Source: Streptomyces chattanoogensis
GTDB lineage: Bacteria > Actinomycetota > Actinomycetes > Streptomycetales > Streptomycetaceae
DNA: 64,000 nt
Direction: 5' to 3'
Assembly (NCBI RefSeq): GCF_001294335.1
Contig: NZ_LGKG01000163.1
Coordinates: 1 to 64,000, forward strand
A program made the translations under genes and the position numbers. The notes under the pieces are model-generated. The model saw only the letters and a list, made by a program, of their open reading frames with translations. It made no database searches and was not told the origin of the DNA. Numbering within the stretch: the first letter of the stretch is position 1; each line of letters opens with the position of its first letter. Positions 16,842 to 26,424 of this stretch are shown one piece after another.

Positions 16842-17945
16842 CTACGCGTTCCTCATCGCGTTCACCAGTCCAGCAACGAGGTTCGCCCGCTCGACCATGG
16901 CTCCGATCACCAGGTACTCGTGGTCGGCGTGGGCACCGCCCCCGACCGCTCCAAGGCCGTCGAGCGTCGGCACCCCCAGAGCCGCCGTGAAGTTGCCGTC
17001 GCTTCCGCCGCCGACTGCCTTGCCTTCGAGGTCAGGAAGCAGCTGCTGGGCCACCGCAAAGAGTTCAGCCGACGCCGACTCAGGCATCGGGGGCCGGCCG
17101 ACGGCTCCCTGAACCGCGATCTCCGCCTCAGCGAGATGTGGAGCCAGCGCCGCGAACGCAGACTCGATGCGCTCCTTCTCGTCGGCCGACTCGACGCGGA
17201 CGTCGACGATGACGGTCGCCTCTGCGGGAACGACGTTGTCCAGGGTTCCTGCGGACGCGACGGTCGGGGTGACCGTCGTGCCGAGGTCGGGTCGGCCAAG
17301 CGCCGCGATGTCCAGTACCTGGTGGGATGCTTCGATCAGGGCATTGACCCCGGCTGCAGGCTCAAGGCCGGCGTGCGACGCCCGGCCCGTTACGGAGACT
17401 TGGAACGTGCCGCAGCCCTTACGGCCGGTCTTCAGGCCTCCGCCGTCAGCGGCGCCCTCGAGCACGAGGACAGCGCCGCAGGCAAGGGCTCGTTCTTCGA
17501 TGAGAGCTCGAGAGGAGCGGGAGCCGACCTCTTCGTCGGCGGTGACCAGGATCTCGACTCCCGACCGGTCATCGAGCGTCGCCAGGCCATGAATGGCCTG
17601 CACCAAACCGCCAAGCATGTCAAAGACCCCTGGGCCGGTTGCCTGCCCGTCCTTGACCGTGAACGGGCGGCGTTCAAGGGTGCCGAGCGGAAACACCGTG
17701 TCATGGTGACCGAGGATCAGTACCGTGGGGTCGCCGCCTGCTGACCAGTGGACATGCGGCCCGGCTTCACTCTCCACGAGGACGGCCTGCCCGCCAAGGC
17801 GGCTCTCGATGACAGCGGCGACAGCTTTGGCCGATGCCAGCAAGGCGTCGAGATCGCGCGATGGAGACTCGACTTCGACGAGTGTCCTGAGGTCCTCAAG
17901 CATCGCGTCGACGCTCGCATCGACGGTCTTGTGCATCGTCGTCAC
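16842..17945 (-). CDS. M20 family metallopeptidase (carboxypeptidase G2-like)
   Basis: A 367-residue zinc peptidase of the M20/CPG2 type. Metal-site motifs are GHHDTVFP (His80, Asp82), GVFDMLGG (bridging Asp109), DEEVGS (catalytic base Glu138 and ligand Glu139), and the C-terminal HADHEYL. The lid/dimerisation domain lies at about 180-290 with GRASHAGLEPAAGVNA. Such enzymes hydrolyse C-terminal glutamate or acyl-amino acids. No signal peptide is evident, unlike secreted CPG2. Single gene. Confidence 0.93.
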   Translation of the reverse strand: MTTMHKTVDASVDAMLEDLRTLVEVESPSRDLDALLASAKAVAAVIESRLGGQAVLVESEAGPHVHWSAGGDPTVLILGHHDTVFPLGTLERRPFTVKDGQATGPGVFDMLGGLVQAIHGLATLDDRSGVEILVTADEEVGSRSSRALIEERALACGAVLVLEGAADGGGLKTGRKGCGTFQVSVTGRASHAGLEPAAGVNALIEASHQVLDIAALGRPDLGTTVTPTVASAGTLDNVVPAEATVIVDVRVESADEKERIESAFAALAPHLAEAEIAVQGAVGRPPMPESASAELFAVAQQLLPDLEGKAVGGGSDGNFTAALGVPTLDGLGAVGGGAHADHEYLVIGAMVERANLVAGLVNAMRNA

Positions 17946-18300
17946 GTGACAAGGTTACTTCAAGGTCACTTGGGTTCGCTGTGAGAAATGGGGTGTGCCT
18001 GTCTGCAGGGGCATCGTCGGTTGCTCAGGGTCCAAGTCGGTTGCCCAGGGTCCAGGAGGTCGCGCGGACAGGCACGGCGGGCCGGTCACACAGGAATGCA
18101 GGCAGTACAGACACAGGCCTGGTACATCCAGCCTTCGAGGCTCAGGTCTCCCCGCCCACCCCACACGACCCGCCGTCCCAGTCGCCCCCCCCAAGCCCTG
18201 TCGGATGCGCCCGGCACTTCGTAGGCTGGGCGCATGATCACCCCGCTCGTCCGCCAACGACCGGCCCCACAGGCGTCTTCGAGCTGCCGGGGACGCTGAC
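17946..18300. other. Divergent promoter region
   Basis: About 355 bp between the peptidase and the S1-domain gene. It has an imperfect direct repeat of GGTTGC(T/C)CAGGGTCCA (about 18014-18050) and a possible 21-codon upstream ORF (ATG 18234) whose stop lies just before the S1 gene start. No other gene seen. Confidence 0.45.
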
Positions 18301-19890
18301 ATGGCGACCTTCGTATACCGGATCACCTCGTACGCCCCCACCCGGCGCGACGTCGCGCGCTGCGGTGGCACGGCTGTCCCGTACGGCACCCGGGAGCAGG
18401 TGTCCGCGGCATGTGTCGCTGCGGCGGCCGGATTCGCGCTGGACGACGGCGCCGACCATCTGGTGATCGACAATCCGATGCCGGAGGGGTTCTTCTCCTT
18501 CTCCAACCGCCTGGCATGGAGGCGGCACGGACTGGCCGGACTCTTCCCACCCGATCTCTCCGGCTACCACGACGGCGCACACGTCCCGCTCGGCACCGGT
18601 CTGGGGCTGCTGCGGGCCATGCTGCTGCGCGAGGGCGCTTGGTGCCGGCTGCACGCCGAGAGCGGGTTCTTCCTTCACGTCGGGGAACGGGACGACATCT
18701 ACGTCGGCGGCACCCGCCCGTTCGCCGAGGCCGCGGCGCGGGCCCGTCGCCTGGGGCTGTTCGTCGAATCGGTCGAGCGCTCCCCGTACGACACCGGCCT
18801 CGACGAAACCGACGACCAGCCAGCCGCCGACGGCGCCTTCTGGACCCAACTCCACTGCCTGGTCGCCGAGCGCGGCGGGGCGCTGCTGGAGGAGCGGTAC
18901 GTCGCCAACGCCTACCGCTGGCACCGTCTGACCTCCTCCTCCCAGATCTCCGCCGCCCGCAGAGCGCTTGCCCCGCGGGCCCGGCTGACGGTGTGGCCGG
19001 ACCTCACCGAAGACATCGAGGCGGTCCGCGATGCCGTCCTCCGCTCAGAACGCCTCGCACTGCTCGTCGAGCAGGCTCCGGACGGCAACTTCCGTCAGGT
19101 GCGCGTCGCGGAGCCGTGGATGGGCCGGACCGACGCCGCCCACCCCCAGATCAAGGCCGGACCGGGGTGTCGGGCGGCACTGGTCCCCATGGAACCGGCT
19201 GAACGCCGCCCCCTGCTCGCCGGCGTTCTGCCGGACGCCGATGGTGTTGTACGGGCGCGCTGGCGCACCAACCGCACCCCGGCCGACGAGCGACGGACGT
19301 TTCTCGGCTCGCTGCGGGACGGGGACGTTGTCACCGGCACCGTCGCCAGCGGGCTGGACGACGTCGGGGTGCATGTGAACCTGGACCACGAGTGGGGGCA
19401 CGGCCTCGGATTCCTGCGCGTACCCGAGATGTCCTGGGAACACTTCGAGTCCGTGGACGACGTCGCCCCGATCGGTCGGCGGATCCGCGCCGAGGTCCTC
19501 CACGTCGACTGGCAGCGGGAGTGCGTAAGCCTGTCCGTAAAGGCTCTCCAACCCGACCCCTGGCGGCGCTTTGTCGACACTCACCGGGCCGGCGATGTCG
19601 TCACCGGCACCGTCGCCAATTCGGTTCCGTTCGGCGTGTTCGTCCGCCTGGCACCGGGCGTCGAGGGCCTGGTCCACATCGAGAACCCAGTCCACGTCGA
19701 GAACCGTGTCCACATCGAGAATCCCGTCCACCTCACCGAATCCGCCGACCTCGGACCGGCGGGTTCCGAGAGGACGGTCGTGGCCGGGGACGAAGTACTC
19801 GTCACCCTCCTCGACGTGGATCTGGAGAGCCGGCGCATCAGGCTCTCCCTCGGCGGTCGCACCAACGAAGCAGGTCCCGAACCGACCTGA
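18301..19890 (+). CDS. Two-S1-domain RNA-binding-like protein
   Basis: A 529-residue protein. The first ~330 residues form a domain I do not recognise (starts MATFVYRITSYAPTRRD). Two S1/OB folds follow: DGDVVTGTVASGLDDVGVHV (near 340) and AGDVVTGTVANSVPFGVFVR (near 430), each with the terminal RIRLSL or CVSLSV strand. In the second S1 domain the loop after GLVHIEN is expanded into a repeat (VHIENPVHVENRVHIENP), four VH(I/V)EN-type units. S1 domains bind single-stranded RNA; a ribosome- or RNA-linked role is likely but not shown. Stand-alone gene with ATG preceded by CCGGGGACGCTGAC, a weak ribosome-binding site. Confidence 0.82.
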   Translation: MATFVYRITSYAPTRRDVARCGGTAVPYGTREQVSAACVAAAAGFALDDGADHLVIDNPMPEGFFSFSNRLAWRRHGLAGLFPPDLSGYHDGAHVPLGTGLGLLRAMLLREGAWCRLHAESGFFLHVGERDDIYVGGTRPFAEAAARARRLGLFVESVERSPYDTGLDETDDQPAADGAFWTQLHCLVAERGGALLEERYVANAYRWHRLTSSSQISAARRALAPRARLTVWPDLTEDIEAVRDAVLRSERLALLVEQAPDGNFRQVRVAEPWMGRTDAAHPQIKAGPGCRAALVPMEPAERRPLLAGVLPDADGVVRARWRTNRTPADERRTFLGSLRDGDVVTGTVASGLDDVGVHVNLDHEWGHGLGFLRVPEMSWEHFESVDDVAPIGRRIRAEVLHVDWQRECVSLSVKALQPDPWRRFVDTHRAGDVVTGTVANSVPFGVFVRLAPGVEGLVHIENPVHVENRVHIENPVHLTESADLGPAGSERTVVAGDEVLVTLLDVDLESRRIRLSLGGRTNEAGPEPT

Positions 19891-20060
19891 TGTGGTGGGA
19901 GTGGCCTCAACGCTCTGGGTGACTGTCAGGTGATCCAAGCGCCCCGACCTGGCTGGCCTGACCCCGACCTGGCCTGACTTTCGAAATTCGCTGGCGGATG
20001 TCTGTACGGGTCCGGCAGGATTCCCCGCATGACCTACGGAATCGAGTCCCAGTCCGCCCG

Positions 20061-21989
20061 GTGAGCGCCCTGGTAGCGGGCCGCGCGCCCGCCCCTCGGA
20101 CCTCCCTGTACGAACACGTCCTGCGCCTGCATCGCGCGGAGCCCGACGGCCGTCTGCCCAAGGGCGGCTATCCCATGCCCGACCTGCCACAGCGGCGTCG
20201 CAACCCCGGCTGGGCCGAGGCCCGGGCTGCCGTGAGAGAAATTCTCCTCCCCCTGTTGAGCGAGCCGGACACCGTTCGCGCCGCCGACGAAATCCATCTG
20301 CGTCTCGACGAACTGGGCGCATACGACCGTCACATTCATCCCGTGATCGCAGAAGTACCCCTGGAGGACGAAGCGGCGGCCCGTGCGCTCGGCCGTTGCC
20401 TGGCGCGCACAGGCACCAGTACAGGGGCAGTGAGCGTCGGCATCGGTCTCCTCGGCCGCCTCGGCGAGCCGGAGGATGTGCCCTGTCTCACCGTCCTCGC
20501 CCTGCTGCGCGGCTTCGCCCGCCCGGCCATCCGAGCGCTCACCGCCCTCGATTGCCCCAGCGCTGCCCTGGCGTGGCTGAGCCATCACGCCGAAGCCCCA
20601 GAACTTCACCACCTGGTCGACGCCCTCACCGCGCACGACGACGAGGCCATTCGCACATGGCTGGCAGCAGTTCCCGTCGAGCCCCGTACGGTGGGGACCG
20701 AGACCGCCCGCAGGATCTCCGAAGCCGCCCGGCTCGCCGACATCCTCCGCGGGGATCCGGTCGACACCCGCGTCCTGGCCCAGGCGGGACGTCTGTTGTC
20801 CCGGATGACGAGTCTGCGCGACTACCAGGCCGAAATCGTCGACTATCAGCAGGCCGTCACCGCGTATGAAGCCCTGGTCGCCCGGGCCTCCCAACTGCCT
20901 CCGACGCTCGACCACTACGCCACCTTGCTCTCCCTCGCCCTTGACCTCCACAGCGGCCCCAGCGTCCTCCTTGACTGGCGGGCCGGTCAGCGTGAGGCGT
21001 TGCTGGACGCTCTGGAGTCCCTGCTGACTGCACCTGCCTGGGCTGCGGTGGCGGCCGCCGCCCACACTGATCCCACCGATCCCGCTGATCCCACCGACTC
21101 CACCGACTCCACCGACCGCATCGAACGCCGCCGGGTCCGCTGGATCCGGGGCGCGGCACGTCAGGCCTTCGCCCCCCGAACTACGCCTCCACGACTCCGC
21201 GTAGAGGTCACCGTCCGCGATCCGGCAGACCCGGACACCGTCGAGACCCGGCTTCTGATCGATGGCCGCCCCCTGGTGCCCGAAGCATTCGGCCGGGGCC
21301 CGGCCAACTCCCCCGAGTATCTGCTCGACGGCGGCCGTTTGCGGGCCACGGCCGAACCTCGGGAAGTGCAGCTCGCCGAGGCCTACTGCACCGAGGGCTG
21401 CTGCGGCGCGCTCCGCGTCACCATCTGCCGCGAAGGCCGGTACGTCGTGTGGCGCAATTGGAACCGTCCGGCAACCCTGCCGTCCCGGCAGCCGCCGCCC
21501 GCCCTTCCCGAGTACCGCTTCGACGCTGCCGCATACGACGCCGAGATCGCACGGGCCGAGAACGACCACTCCTGGGCGTGGCCGGCCCGGATCACCGCGC
21601 GACTGATCGCCGCAGGTCTTCGCGACCGGCCGGACCTCCTGACCCAGTGGGACGCCCGCCTGGGCTGGGTCGGCACGGACTTCAATGACCCGGACACGAC
21701 CGTACTGTCCTTCACCTTCTGGCCCGGGCTCGCCGCCGGGCAGAGATACGAGAACGGCCCCTGGCTGCAATTCATCTGGAGCCTCCCGGACAACGGCACG
21801 CCGCCCGAGGACCAGGCAGCCACCGCGCTGCAGCGCCTCGCCACCGCAGACCCGAAGGGCTACGCGGAGGTCAGAGGCGGCAGCCGCGAGTACGCCGAGG
21901 CCCTCGGCTTCCCCTGGCCCGGACGTCCCCCGCCCCCCGCCCCCCGGCCCCCGACTGGAGGGTTGCCGCGCTGCCCACGTGCAGCCTGA
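20061..21989 (+). CDS. Large hypothetical protein with helical N-terminal half
   Basis: A GTG at 20061 gives about 642 residues; the frame is open from 19998. The N-terminal half is helix-rich and HEAT-like (GLLGRLGEPEDVPCLTVLAL), then a low-complexity linker (DPTDPADPTDSTDSTD, about residue 335) and a mixed domain with a cysteine cluster YCTEGCCGALRVTI. I do not recognise a family. The last residues (PPPPAPRPPTGGLPRCPRAA) run directly into an IS630 transposase fragment, so the original C-terminus may have been replaced. Codon bias is normal throughout. Confidence 0.65.
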   Translation: MSALVAGRAPAPRTSLYEHVLRLHRAEPDGRLPKGGYPMPDLPQRRRNPGWAEARAAVREILLPLLSEPDTVRAADEIHLRLDELGAYDRHIHPVIAEVPLEDEAAARALGRCLARTGTSTGAVSVGIGLLGRLGEPEDVPCLTVLALLRGFARPAIRALTALDCPSAALAWLSHHAEAPELHHLVDALTAHDDEAIRTWLAAVPVEPRTVGTETARRISEAARLADILRGDPVDTRVLAQAGRLLSRMTSLRDYQAEIVDYQQAVTAYEALVARASQLPPTLDHYATLLSLALDLHSGPSVLLDWRAGQREALLDALESLLTAPAWAAVAAAAHTDPTDPADPTDSTDSTDRIERRRVRWIRGAARQAFAPRTTPPRLRVEVTVRDPADPDTVETRLLIDGRPLVPEAFGRGPANSPEYLLDGGRLRATAEPREVQLAEAYCTEGCCGALRVTICREGRYVVWRNWNRPATLPSRQPPPALPEYRFDAAAYDAEIARAENDHSWAWPARITARLIAAGLRDRPDLLTQWDARLGWVGTDFNDPDTTVLSFTFWPGLAAGQRYENGPWLQFIWSLPDNGTPPEDQAATALQRLATADPKGYAEVRGGSREYAEALGFPWPGRPPPPAPRPPTGGLPRCPRAA

Positions 21990-22282
21990 GCAAGTTCGCC
22001 GAGCACCTGGTCAAGCGGAAGGCAACCACAGCCACGAGCCGGGAGATCCTGCGGCGGATACTGCGCGAGGGCAAGGTCTCCTGGAAGGCCACCACGACGT
22101 GAAAGGCGTCCACTGCACCGGAGTTCACCACCGCGATGCGTCACCACCTGACCCTGTACGACACTGCGCCCGCCCACGGGCGGGTGAGTTACGTCGATGA
22201 ATTCGCGCCGCCGAACCTGTTGCCTGACGAGCCACCCACAGCCGATCGCTTTCCCGTTGTGGCAACCACCCTGATCAAGTAA
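21980..22282 (+). pseudogene. Decayed IS630-family transposase fragment
   Basis: One frame reads CSLSKFAEHLVKRKATTATS and REILRRILREGKVSWKATTT before a stop. Continuing just after, MRHHLTLYDTAPAHGRVSYV and DEFAPPNLLP end at TAA 22280-22282. These match the helix-turn-helix tail and the first catalytic-Asp block (V-x-V/C-DEF) of IS630-type transposases. Both ends are missing. It overlaps the 3' end of the upstream hypothetical gene. Confidence 0.75.
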
Positions 22283-22462
22283 AATCAGCCAACGTGAACA
22301 CCGGACCGGCGCTACGCCACACACAGATTGGCCTCCCGGTGGAGGGCTGATCGCACGGCGGGTGCAAAGAACGCACCCCCTCAGTTCGGCACGCGGACCT
22401 CCCGGCACTCGCGCACCGCGAGTCCGTTTTCCGTGTCGAACAACAAAAACGAGGTCAGCCGC

Positions 22463-22837
22463 ATGCCAGCCACCTTCAACCACACCATCATCGCCGCCAA
22501 GGACCGCATCGAGTCGGCCCGGTTCTTCCAAGAGTTGCTGGAACTCTCAGAAGCACCGTCCTGGGGCCCGTTCACCAACATCCAGCTCACCGACGGCGTG
22601 CTACTGCAGTTCGCCGAACCGCCGGTGGAGATCCAGATGCAGCACTACGCCTTCCTGCTCGACGACGAGCTGTTCGATCGCGCGTATCGGCGGCTGTGTG
22701 ATCGCGACATCGAGCACTGGGCCGATCCGCAGATGCGCCGTCCAGGCGAGATCAACAACGAGCACGGCGGTCGAGGCGTGTACTTCAAAGACCCCGCCGG
22801 TCACGCAATTGAGCTGATCACCCGCCCCTATCTGTAA
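22463..22837 (+). CDS. VOC (glyoxalase/bleomycin-resistance/dioxygenase fold) protein
   Basis: ATG 22463 gives 124 residues with the single-module vicinal-oxygen-chelate layout: FNHTIIAAKDRIESARFFQE at the start (metal-ligand His4-like position), a middle MQHYAFLL strand (second ligand His), and a C-terminal GRGVYFKDPAGHAIELIT with the Glu ligand. Metal-dependent lyase, isomerase or dioxygenase chemistry, or ligand sequestration, is possible. Followed by a clear terminator. Flanked on both sides by transposase debris. Confidence 0.9.
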   Translation: MPATFNHTIIAAKDRIESARFFQELLELSEAPSWGPFTNIQLTDGVLLQFAEPPVEIQMQHYAFLLDDELFDRAYRRLCDRDIEHWADPQMRRPGEINNEHGGRGVYFKDPAGHAIELITRPYL

Positions 22838-22848
22838 CTGAGGCAGGA

Positions 22849-22884
22849 CCTGGTCGGGTGCCCGAATCACGGCGCCCGACCAGG
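22849..22884 (+). terminator. Intrinsic-terminator-like hairpin after the VOC gene
   Basis: CCTGGTCGGGTGCC (22849-22862) pairs with GGCGCCCGACCAGG (22871-22884) with one G-T mismatch and an 8-nt loop, 12 bp after the VOC stop. No U tract, as usual for Streptomyces. Confidence 0.75.
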
Positions 22885-22921
22885 CGGTCAACCGGCCGAA
22901 CTCCACTTTCCCCAGGGCACC

Positions 22922-23041
22922 GTGCTGCATGCCCACAAGAGGTACGGCTACAACCATCCGCGATGGCGCCTGCGTTCGCGGCACATTACGCCACGCATCG
23001 TCCGCATGGGCATCGAGTCCTCCCGCCGCCTCACACGCTGA
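22922..23041 (+). pseudogene. IS5-family transposase C-terminal remnant
   Basis: A 39-residue frame ending in TGA contains GYNHPRWRLRSRHITPRIVR followed by MGIESSRRL, resembling the block before the last catalytic Glu in IS5-group transposases (RGYD...RRGITP.IARRGIESS.RLG). The catalytic segment after RLG is missing. Confidence 0.65.
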
Positions 23042-23085
23042 ACCGCACCCCCAGCCCGGCCTCCAACGCTGAGAGAATCGATCGT

Positions 23086-23502
23086 GTGATCCGATGGATA
23101 CCTCGGGCCCCACGGTGGGTGGTGGCGCTGGTGACCGTGTACATCGTCGTGCTGGTCTTCGTGGGCGCCGCTTCACACCTCGCCGACCTCATCCGCAGCG
23201 GCCTGCATCCGTACAGCTGGGCTCCGGACTGGCTGAACCTGTACTGGTCCTCACTGGCGGTATTCGATTCGCTGGCTGCTCTGCTCCTGGTCAGCGGGAG
23301 GAGAGCGGGCGTGGACCTCACGGCCGCCGTCATGGCGACTGACCTGATGGCCAACTGGTATGCGGCCTACGGCATCCAGCACAGCGACTTCTTCGCACAG
23401 CCGGGCCTCCAACGGCTCACTGCCTTCACCCTGCTCGTGCTCGCAACAGGGCCCTTCGTCCGGTCCCGTCTCAGCCCCGGCGCCATCTGGAACGGCGTCT
23501 GA
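23086..23502 (+). CDS. Small integral membrane protein, four helices
   Basis: Starting at GTG 23086 gives 138 residues with four hydrophobic segments (about 9-31, 46-67, 76-95 and 108-125): VVALVTVYIVVLVFVGAASH, LNLYWSSLAVFDSLAALLLV, LTAAVMATDLMANWYAAYGI, and LTAFTLLVLATGPFV. No catalytic motif recognised. Family unknown. No operon partner with clear link; the ATP-grasp gene follows after 168 bp. Confidence 0.65.
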   Translation: MIRWIPRAPRWVVALVTVYIVVLVFVGAASHLADLIRSGLHPYSWAPDWLNLYWSSLAVFDSLAALLLVSGRRAGVDLTAAVMATDLMANWYAAYGIQHSDFFAQPGLQRLTAFTLLVLATGPFVRSRLSPGAIWNGV

Positions 23503-23670
23503 GCTCCTGCCTCATGCCGAAACGGCCGTTTGTCGTCGGCGCTGCGGTGTCATCCTGCCCATTAGGACGACGCCACGTTCTACCCGCCGTGACACTGCGA
23601 TTACGGAAGTGCGAGACTGGCCCCGTCGACGGCCCGCAGGCAGTGGGCGGCAAAGAGGTGAGGAGCCAGA

Positions 23671-24675
23671 GTGGTCACACCACACCCTGCGCTGCCGACT
23701 GTTCCGGCACCCGCGGATGTATGGATGCTGGTGCGGCAACGGCCGACTGTGCTACGCCGGTCCACTCGCGAACTGGCAGCAGTCCTTACCGAGACGTACG
23801 GCTCCCGCTTCGCGGTCTGGCACACCGACGAGCTGCTCTTCGGCGTCCAGGACGGCCGGTTGGTGTTGCGCACCCTGGGGGGCGCGGACCTGCCCGCGCC
23901 TGAGGTGGTGTGCGTGCGCCAGGTGGCCGGACCCATGCACAACGACCGCGAGGTGACGTTGTTACGGCACCTCGAGCACATGGGCAGCACCCTCATCAAC
24001 ACCGTCGACGCCCAGCTCAAGTCCCGTAACAAGGTCTGGCAGCTGCAAGAACTCGCCCTGGCCGGGCTGCCGGTGCCCGACACCATCTCCTACGCCACCG
24101 CCCCCTTGGAAGGCGTCGTGCGCAGCCCCCAACTGGGCACGCCGTGCGTGGTGAAGTCCGTCAGCGGCGCCAAGGGCGGGCAGGTCTTCCTGGCCCCCGA
24201 CCCGCACCTGCTCAGCGAGGTGGCCGGCAGCCTCGCACAGGAGACGCCGTTTCTCTTCCAGGAACACGTGGCTCCTTCGCACGGCCGTACCCTGCGCGTG
24301 GTCGTGGTCGACGACGAACCGGTGGACGCCGTACTGCACACCTCCCACAACGGCGCCCTCGCCGCCAACATCGCCAAGGGCGGCTCCGCCACGCTCTGCG
24401 CGGGCCGCTTTCCGCAGGCAGAAGAACTCGCGGTGCGCGCGGCCCGCTCCCTGGGCCTGGACATCGCCGGGGTGGACCTGTTGTTCGCCTCCGGGGATGC
24501 CTTCACCCTCTGCGAGGTGAATGCCGTCCCGGGCTGGCGCCCGGAGATGACCGCGATCGCCCCCGCCATCACAGCCTGCATCGCCCGCACCCTCTCGGCC
24601 CGCCGCCGCGAGGGACCACCGCCAACCACAGGGCCGCACCGAGGCCGCTTCGCAGAAGGGCAAGCCCTCAGCTGA
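23671..24675 (+). CDS. RimK-like ATP-grasp family protein
   Basis: A 334-residue protein from GTG 23671. The ATP-grasp fold is seen in KSRNKVWQLQELALAGLPVP (as in RimK), the nucleotide-binding Lys in PCVVKSVSGAKGGQVFL, and the metal-binding end FTLCEVNAVPGWRPE (E/N ligands). RimK enzymes add amino acids to carboxylates using ATP; relatives build peptide-like metabolites and graspetides. No precursor peptide is visible nearby, so the acceptor is unknown. Cytoplasmic. Confidence 0.87.
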   Translation: MVTPHPALPTVPAPADVWMLVRQRPTVLRRSTRELAAVLTETYGSRFAVWHTDELLFGVQDGRLVLRTLGGADLPAPEVVCVRQVAGPMHNDREVTLLRHLEHMGSTLINTVDAQLKSRNKVWQLQELALAGLPVPDTISYATAPLEGVVRSPQLGTPCVVKSVSGAKGGQVFLAPDPHLLSEVAGSLAQETPFLFQEHVAPSHGRTLRVVVVDDEPVDAVLHTSHNGALAANIAKGGSATLCAGRFPQAEELAVRAARSLGLDIAGVDLLFASGDAFTLCEVNAVPGWRPEMTAIAPAITACIARTLSARRREGPPPTTGPHRGRFAEGQALS

Positions 24676-24693
24676 CAGCACCTGCCCCGCCTT

Positions 24694-24894
24694 GTGGGTG
24701 AGTTCCGCAATCCCCAGCGAACCATCTGTCTCGACCCCGATCCACTCAATCCAGGCAGGCCCAGGCACGTCCAGTTCCTGCTGACCAAGGCCACTGTCGA
24801 AGCGCTGCGTACAGCCGAGCTCGACCACGACTACGGCCGGCTCCACGCGCTCGCCGACCGGCTGGCGTTGCCCCCATCGATGACTGGCCCGTGA
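24694..24894 (+). CDS. Small hypothetical protein
   Basis: GTG 24694 opens a 66-codon frame with Streptomyces-like codon use (VGEFRNPQRTICLDPDPLNP start, ELDHDYGRLHALADRLALPP near the end). It begins 19 bp after the ATP-grasp stop, so could be cotranscribed. No family recognised, and no strong ribosome-binding site. Confidence 0.4.
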   Translation: MGEFRNPQRTICLDPDPLNPGRPRHVQFLLTKATVEALRTAELDHDYGRLHALADRLALPPSMTGP

Positions 24895-25114
24895 GCGGTT
24901 GAGTGGGCTCGCATGAGCGACAGAGGCGGCCCCGTTCAGGGTGCGGGCCCTCTCGCCACCGGGACGTGCTGGACAAAGGGGACCAAGGACACGCCCGTTG
25001 GGGAATATCGCCACGCAGATCAGCGGTAGCGGGGCGGTCTTGAAGGAGCCGCACACTCCTCTGACCTGCGGCTGCCCTGCAGCGCACCCGTCACTCGGCG
25101 TTCAGCGAGAACGC

Positions 25115-26395
25115 TCAGGCGTCGCTGCGAGAGCTCACCTTGGCGGCGGGGCCCGGGGTGTTGTGTCGGGTGAACGCCCAAAGTACGAGCCCGAGGCAGC
25201 TGAACGCGGCACCCAGTGCGCATACGGCGCCCCAGCCGGCCACCGTGTAGAGGGAGGTCGCGGCGATGGCGCCGGTGGCGCTGCCGAGCGAGTAGAAGAC
25301 CATGTATCCGCCGATCAGCCGGCTGCCCGCGTCCGGGTGCAGCGCGTAGATCAGGGTCTGGTTGGTGACATGGACCGCCTGCACCGCGAAGTCGAGAAGG
25401 ATCACCCCGACGGCCAGGGCCCAGAGCGAACTGCGGGTGAAGGCCAGGGGCAGCCACGAGGCGGCGAGCAGCGCCAGGGCGATGCCGGTGGTCCGCCGGG
25501 AGAGTCCGCGGTCGTTCAGGCGGCCCGCCACGGTCGCGGCCAGCGCGCCGGCGACGCCGATCAGCCCCAGCGCCCCGATTGCACTGTGGGGCAGGAAGTA
25601 CGGGGCCTCGCTGAGCGGCAGCGCGACGCTGCTCCACAGGGTGCTGAAGGCGGCGAAGATCAGCAGACCGAACAGGGCCCGGAGCCGCAGCAGTCGTTCC
25701 CGTGCGAACAGGGTGATCGTGGAGCGCAGGAGCTGTCCGTAGCGCAGGGTTGGCGGCGGAGCGTCACTGTGGCGCGGCAGCACTCGGTGCAGGACCAGGG
25801 CGAGCAGAGCGGTGAGCGACGCCGAGGCGAGGTAGACGGAGCGCCAGCCCGCGAGATCGGCGATAAGGCCGGATGCGGTGCGGGCGAGCAGGATTCCGAT
25901 GACCACGCCGCTGGTGACCAGACCGACGACCCGTCCGCGCGCGGCGGGAGGGGCCAGTGAGGCCGCGAAGGCCACCAGCGTCTGTGTGACGACCGCGAGA
26001 AGCCCCGTCGCGGCCATGCCCGCGAGCAGGATCGCCGTCGTGTGGGCGGCGGCCACCACGGCCAGCGCCACCACCAGGAGCAGTAACTGGGCCACGATGA
26101 GCCGTCTGCGGTCGGCCACGTCGCCCAGCGGCACGAGGAAGAACAGTCCCAGCCCGTATCCGACATGCGTGAGGGTGACCACGCTGCCGACAAGCGCCGG
26201 GCTCATGGCGAGGTCGTGGCCGATGGTCACCAGGAGCGGCTGGGAGAAGTAGACGTTGGCCACCGCCGCCCCGCAGGCGACGGCGAACAGCATGACGACG
26301 CCACGGGACAGGACGAACGCGGAACGTTCCCCGCTTCGGGCCTGCGTGCTTGGGTCCTCGGTCCGTGGTGTCACGGCCTCACCGTTGCCGGGCAT
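25115..26395 (-). CDS. MFS transporter (YnfM/arabinose-efflux-like)
   Basis: ATG 26395 gives 426 residues with about 12 predicted helices. VANVYFSQPLL near residue 40, and the loop-2 signature GLGLFFLVPLGDVADRRRL followed by a matching second-half loop GRLNDRGLSRRT, mark a major-facilitator exporter. Proton-driven efflux of small molecules at the cytoplasmic membrane is expected. It is divergent from a HxlR-type regulator with an inverted repeat between them, so its expression is probably repressed by that protein. Confidence 0.92.
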   Translation of the reverse strand: MPGNGEAVTPRTEDPSTQARSGERSAFVLSRGVVMLFAVACGAAVANVYFSQPLLVTIGHDLAMSPALVGSVVTLTHVGYGLGLFFLVPLGDVADRRRLIVAQLLLLVVALAVVAAAHTTAILLAGMAATGLLAVVTQTLVAFAASLAPPAARGRVVGLVTSGVVIGILLARTASGLIADLAGWRSVYLASASLTALLALVLHRVLPRHSDAPPPTLRYGQLLRSTITLFARERLLRLRALFGLLIFAAFSTLWSSVALPLSEAPYFLPHSAIGALGLIGVAGALAATVAGRLNDRGLSRRTTGIALALLAASWLPLAFTRSSLWALAVGVILLDFAVQAVHVTNQTLIYALHPDAGSRLIGGYMVFYSLGSATGAIAATSLYTVAGWGAVCALGAAFSCLGLVLWAFTRHNTPGPAAKVSSRSDA

Positions 26396-26424
26396 AGACG
26401 CTCCTCCGCAATCTGGTTTCATTT

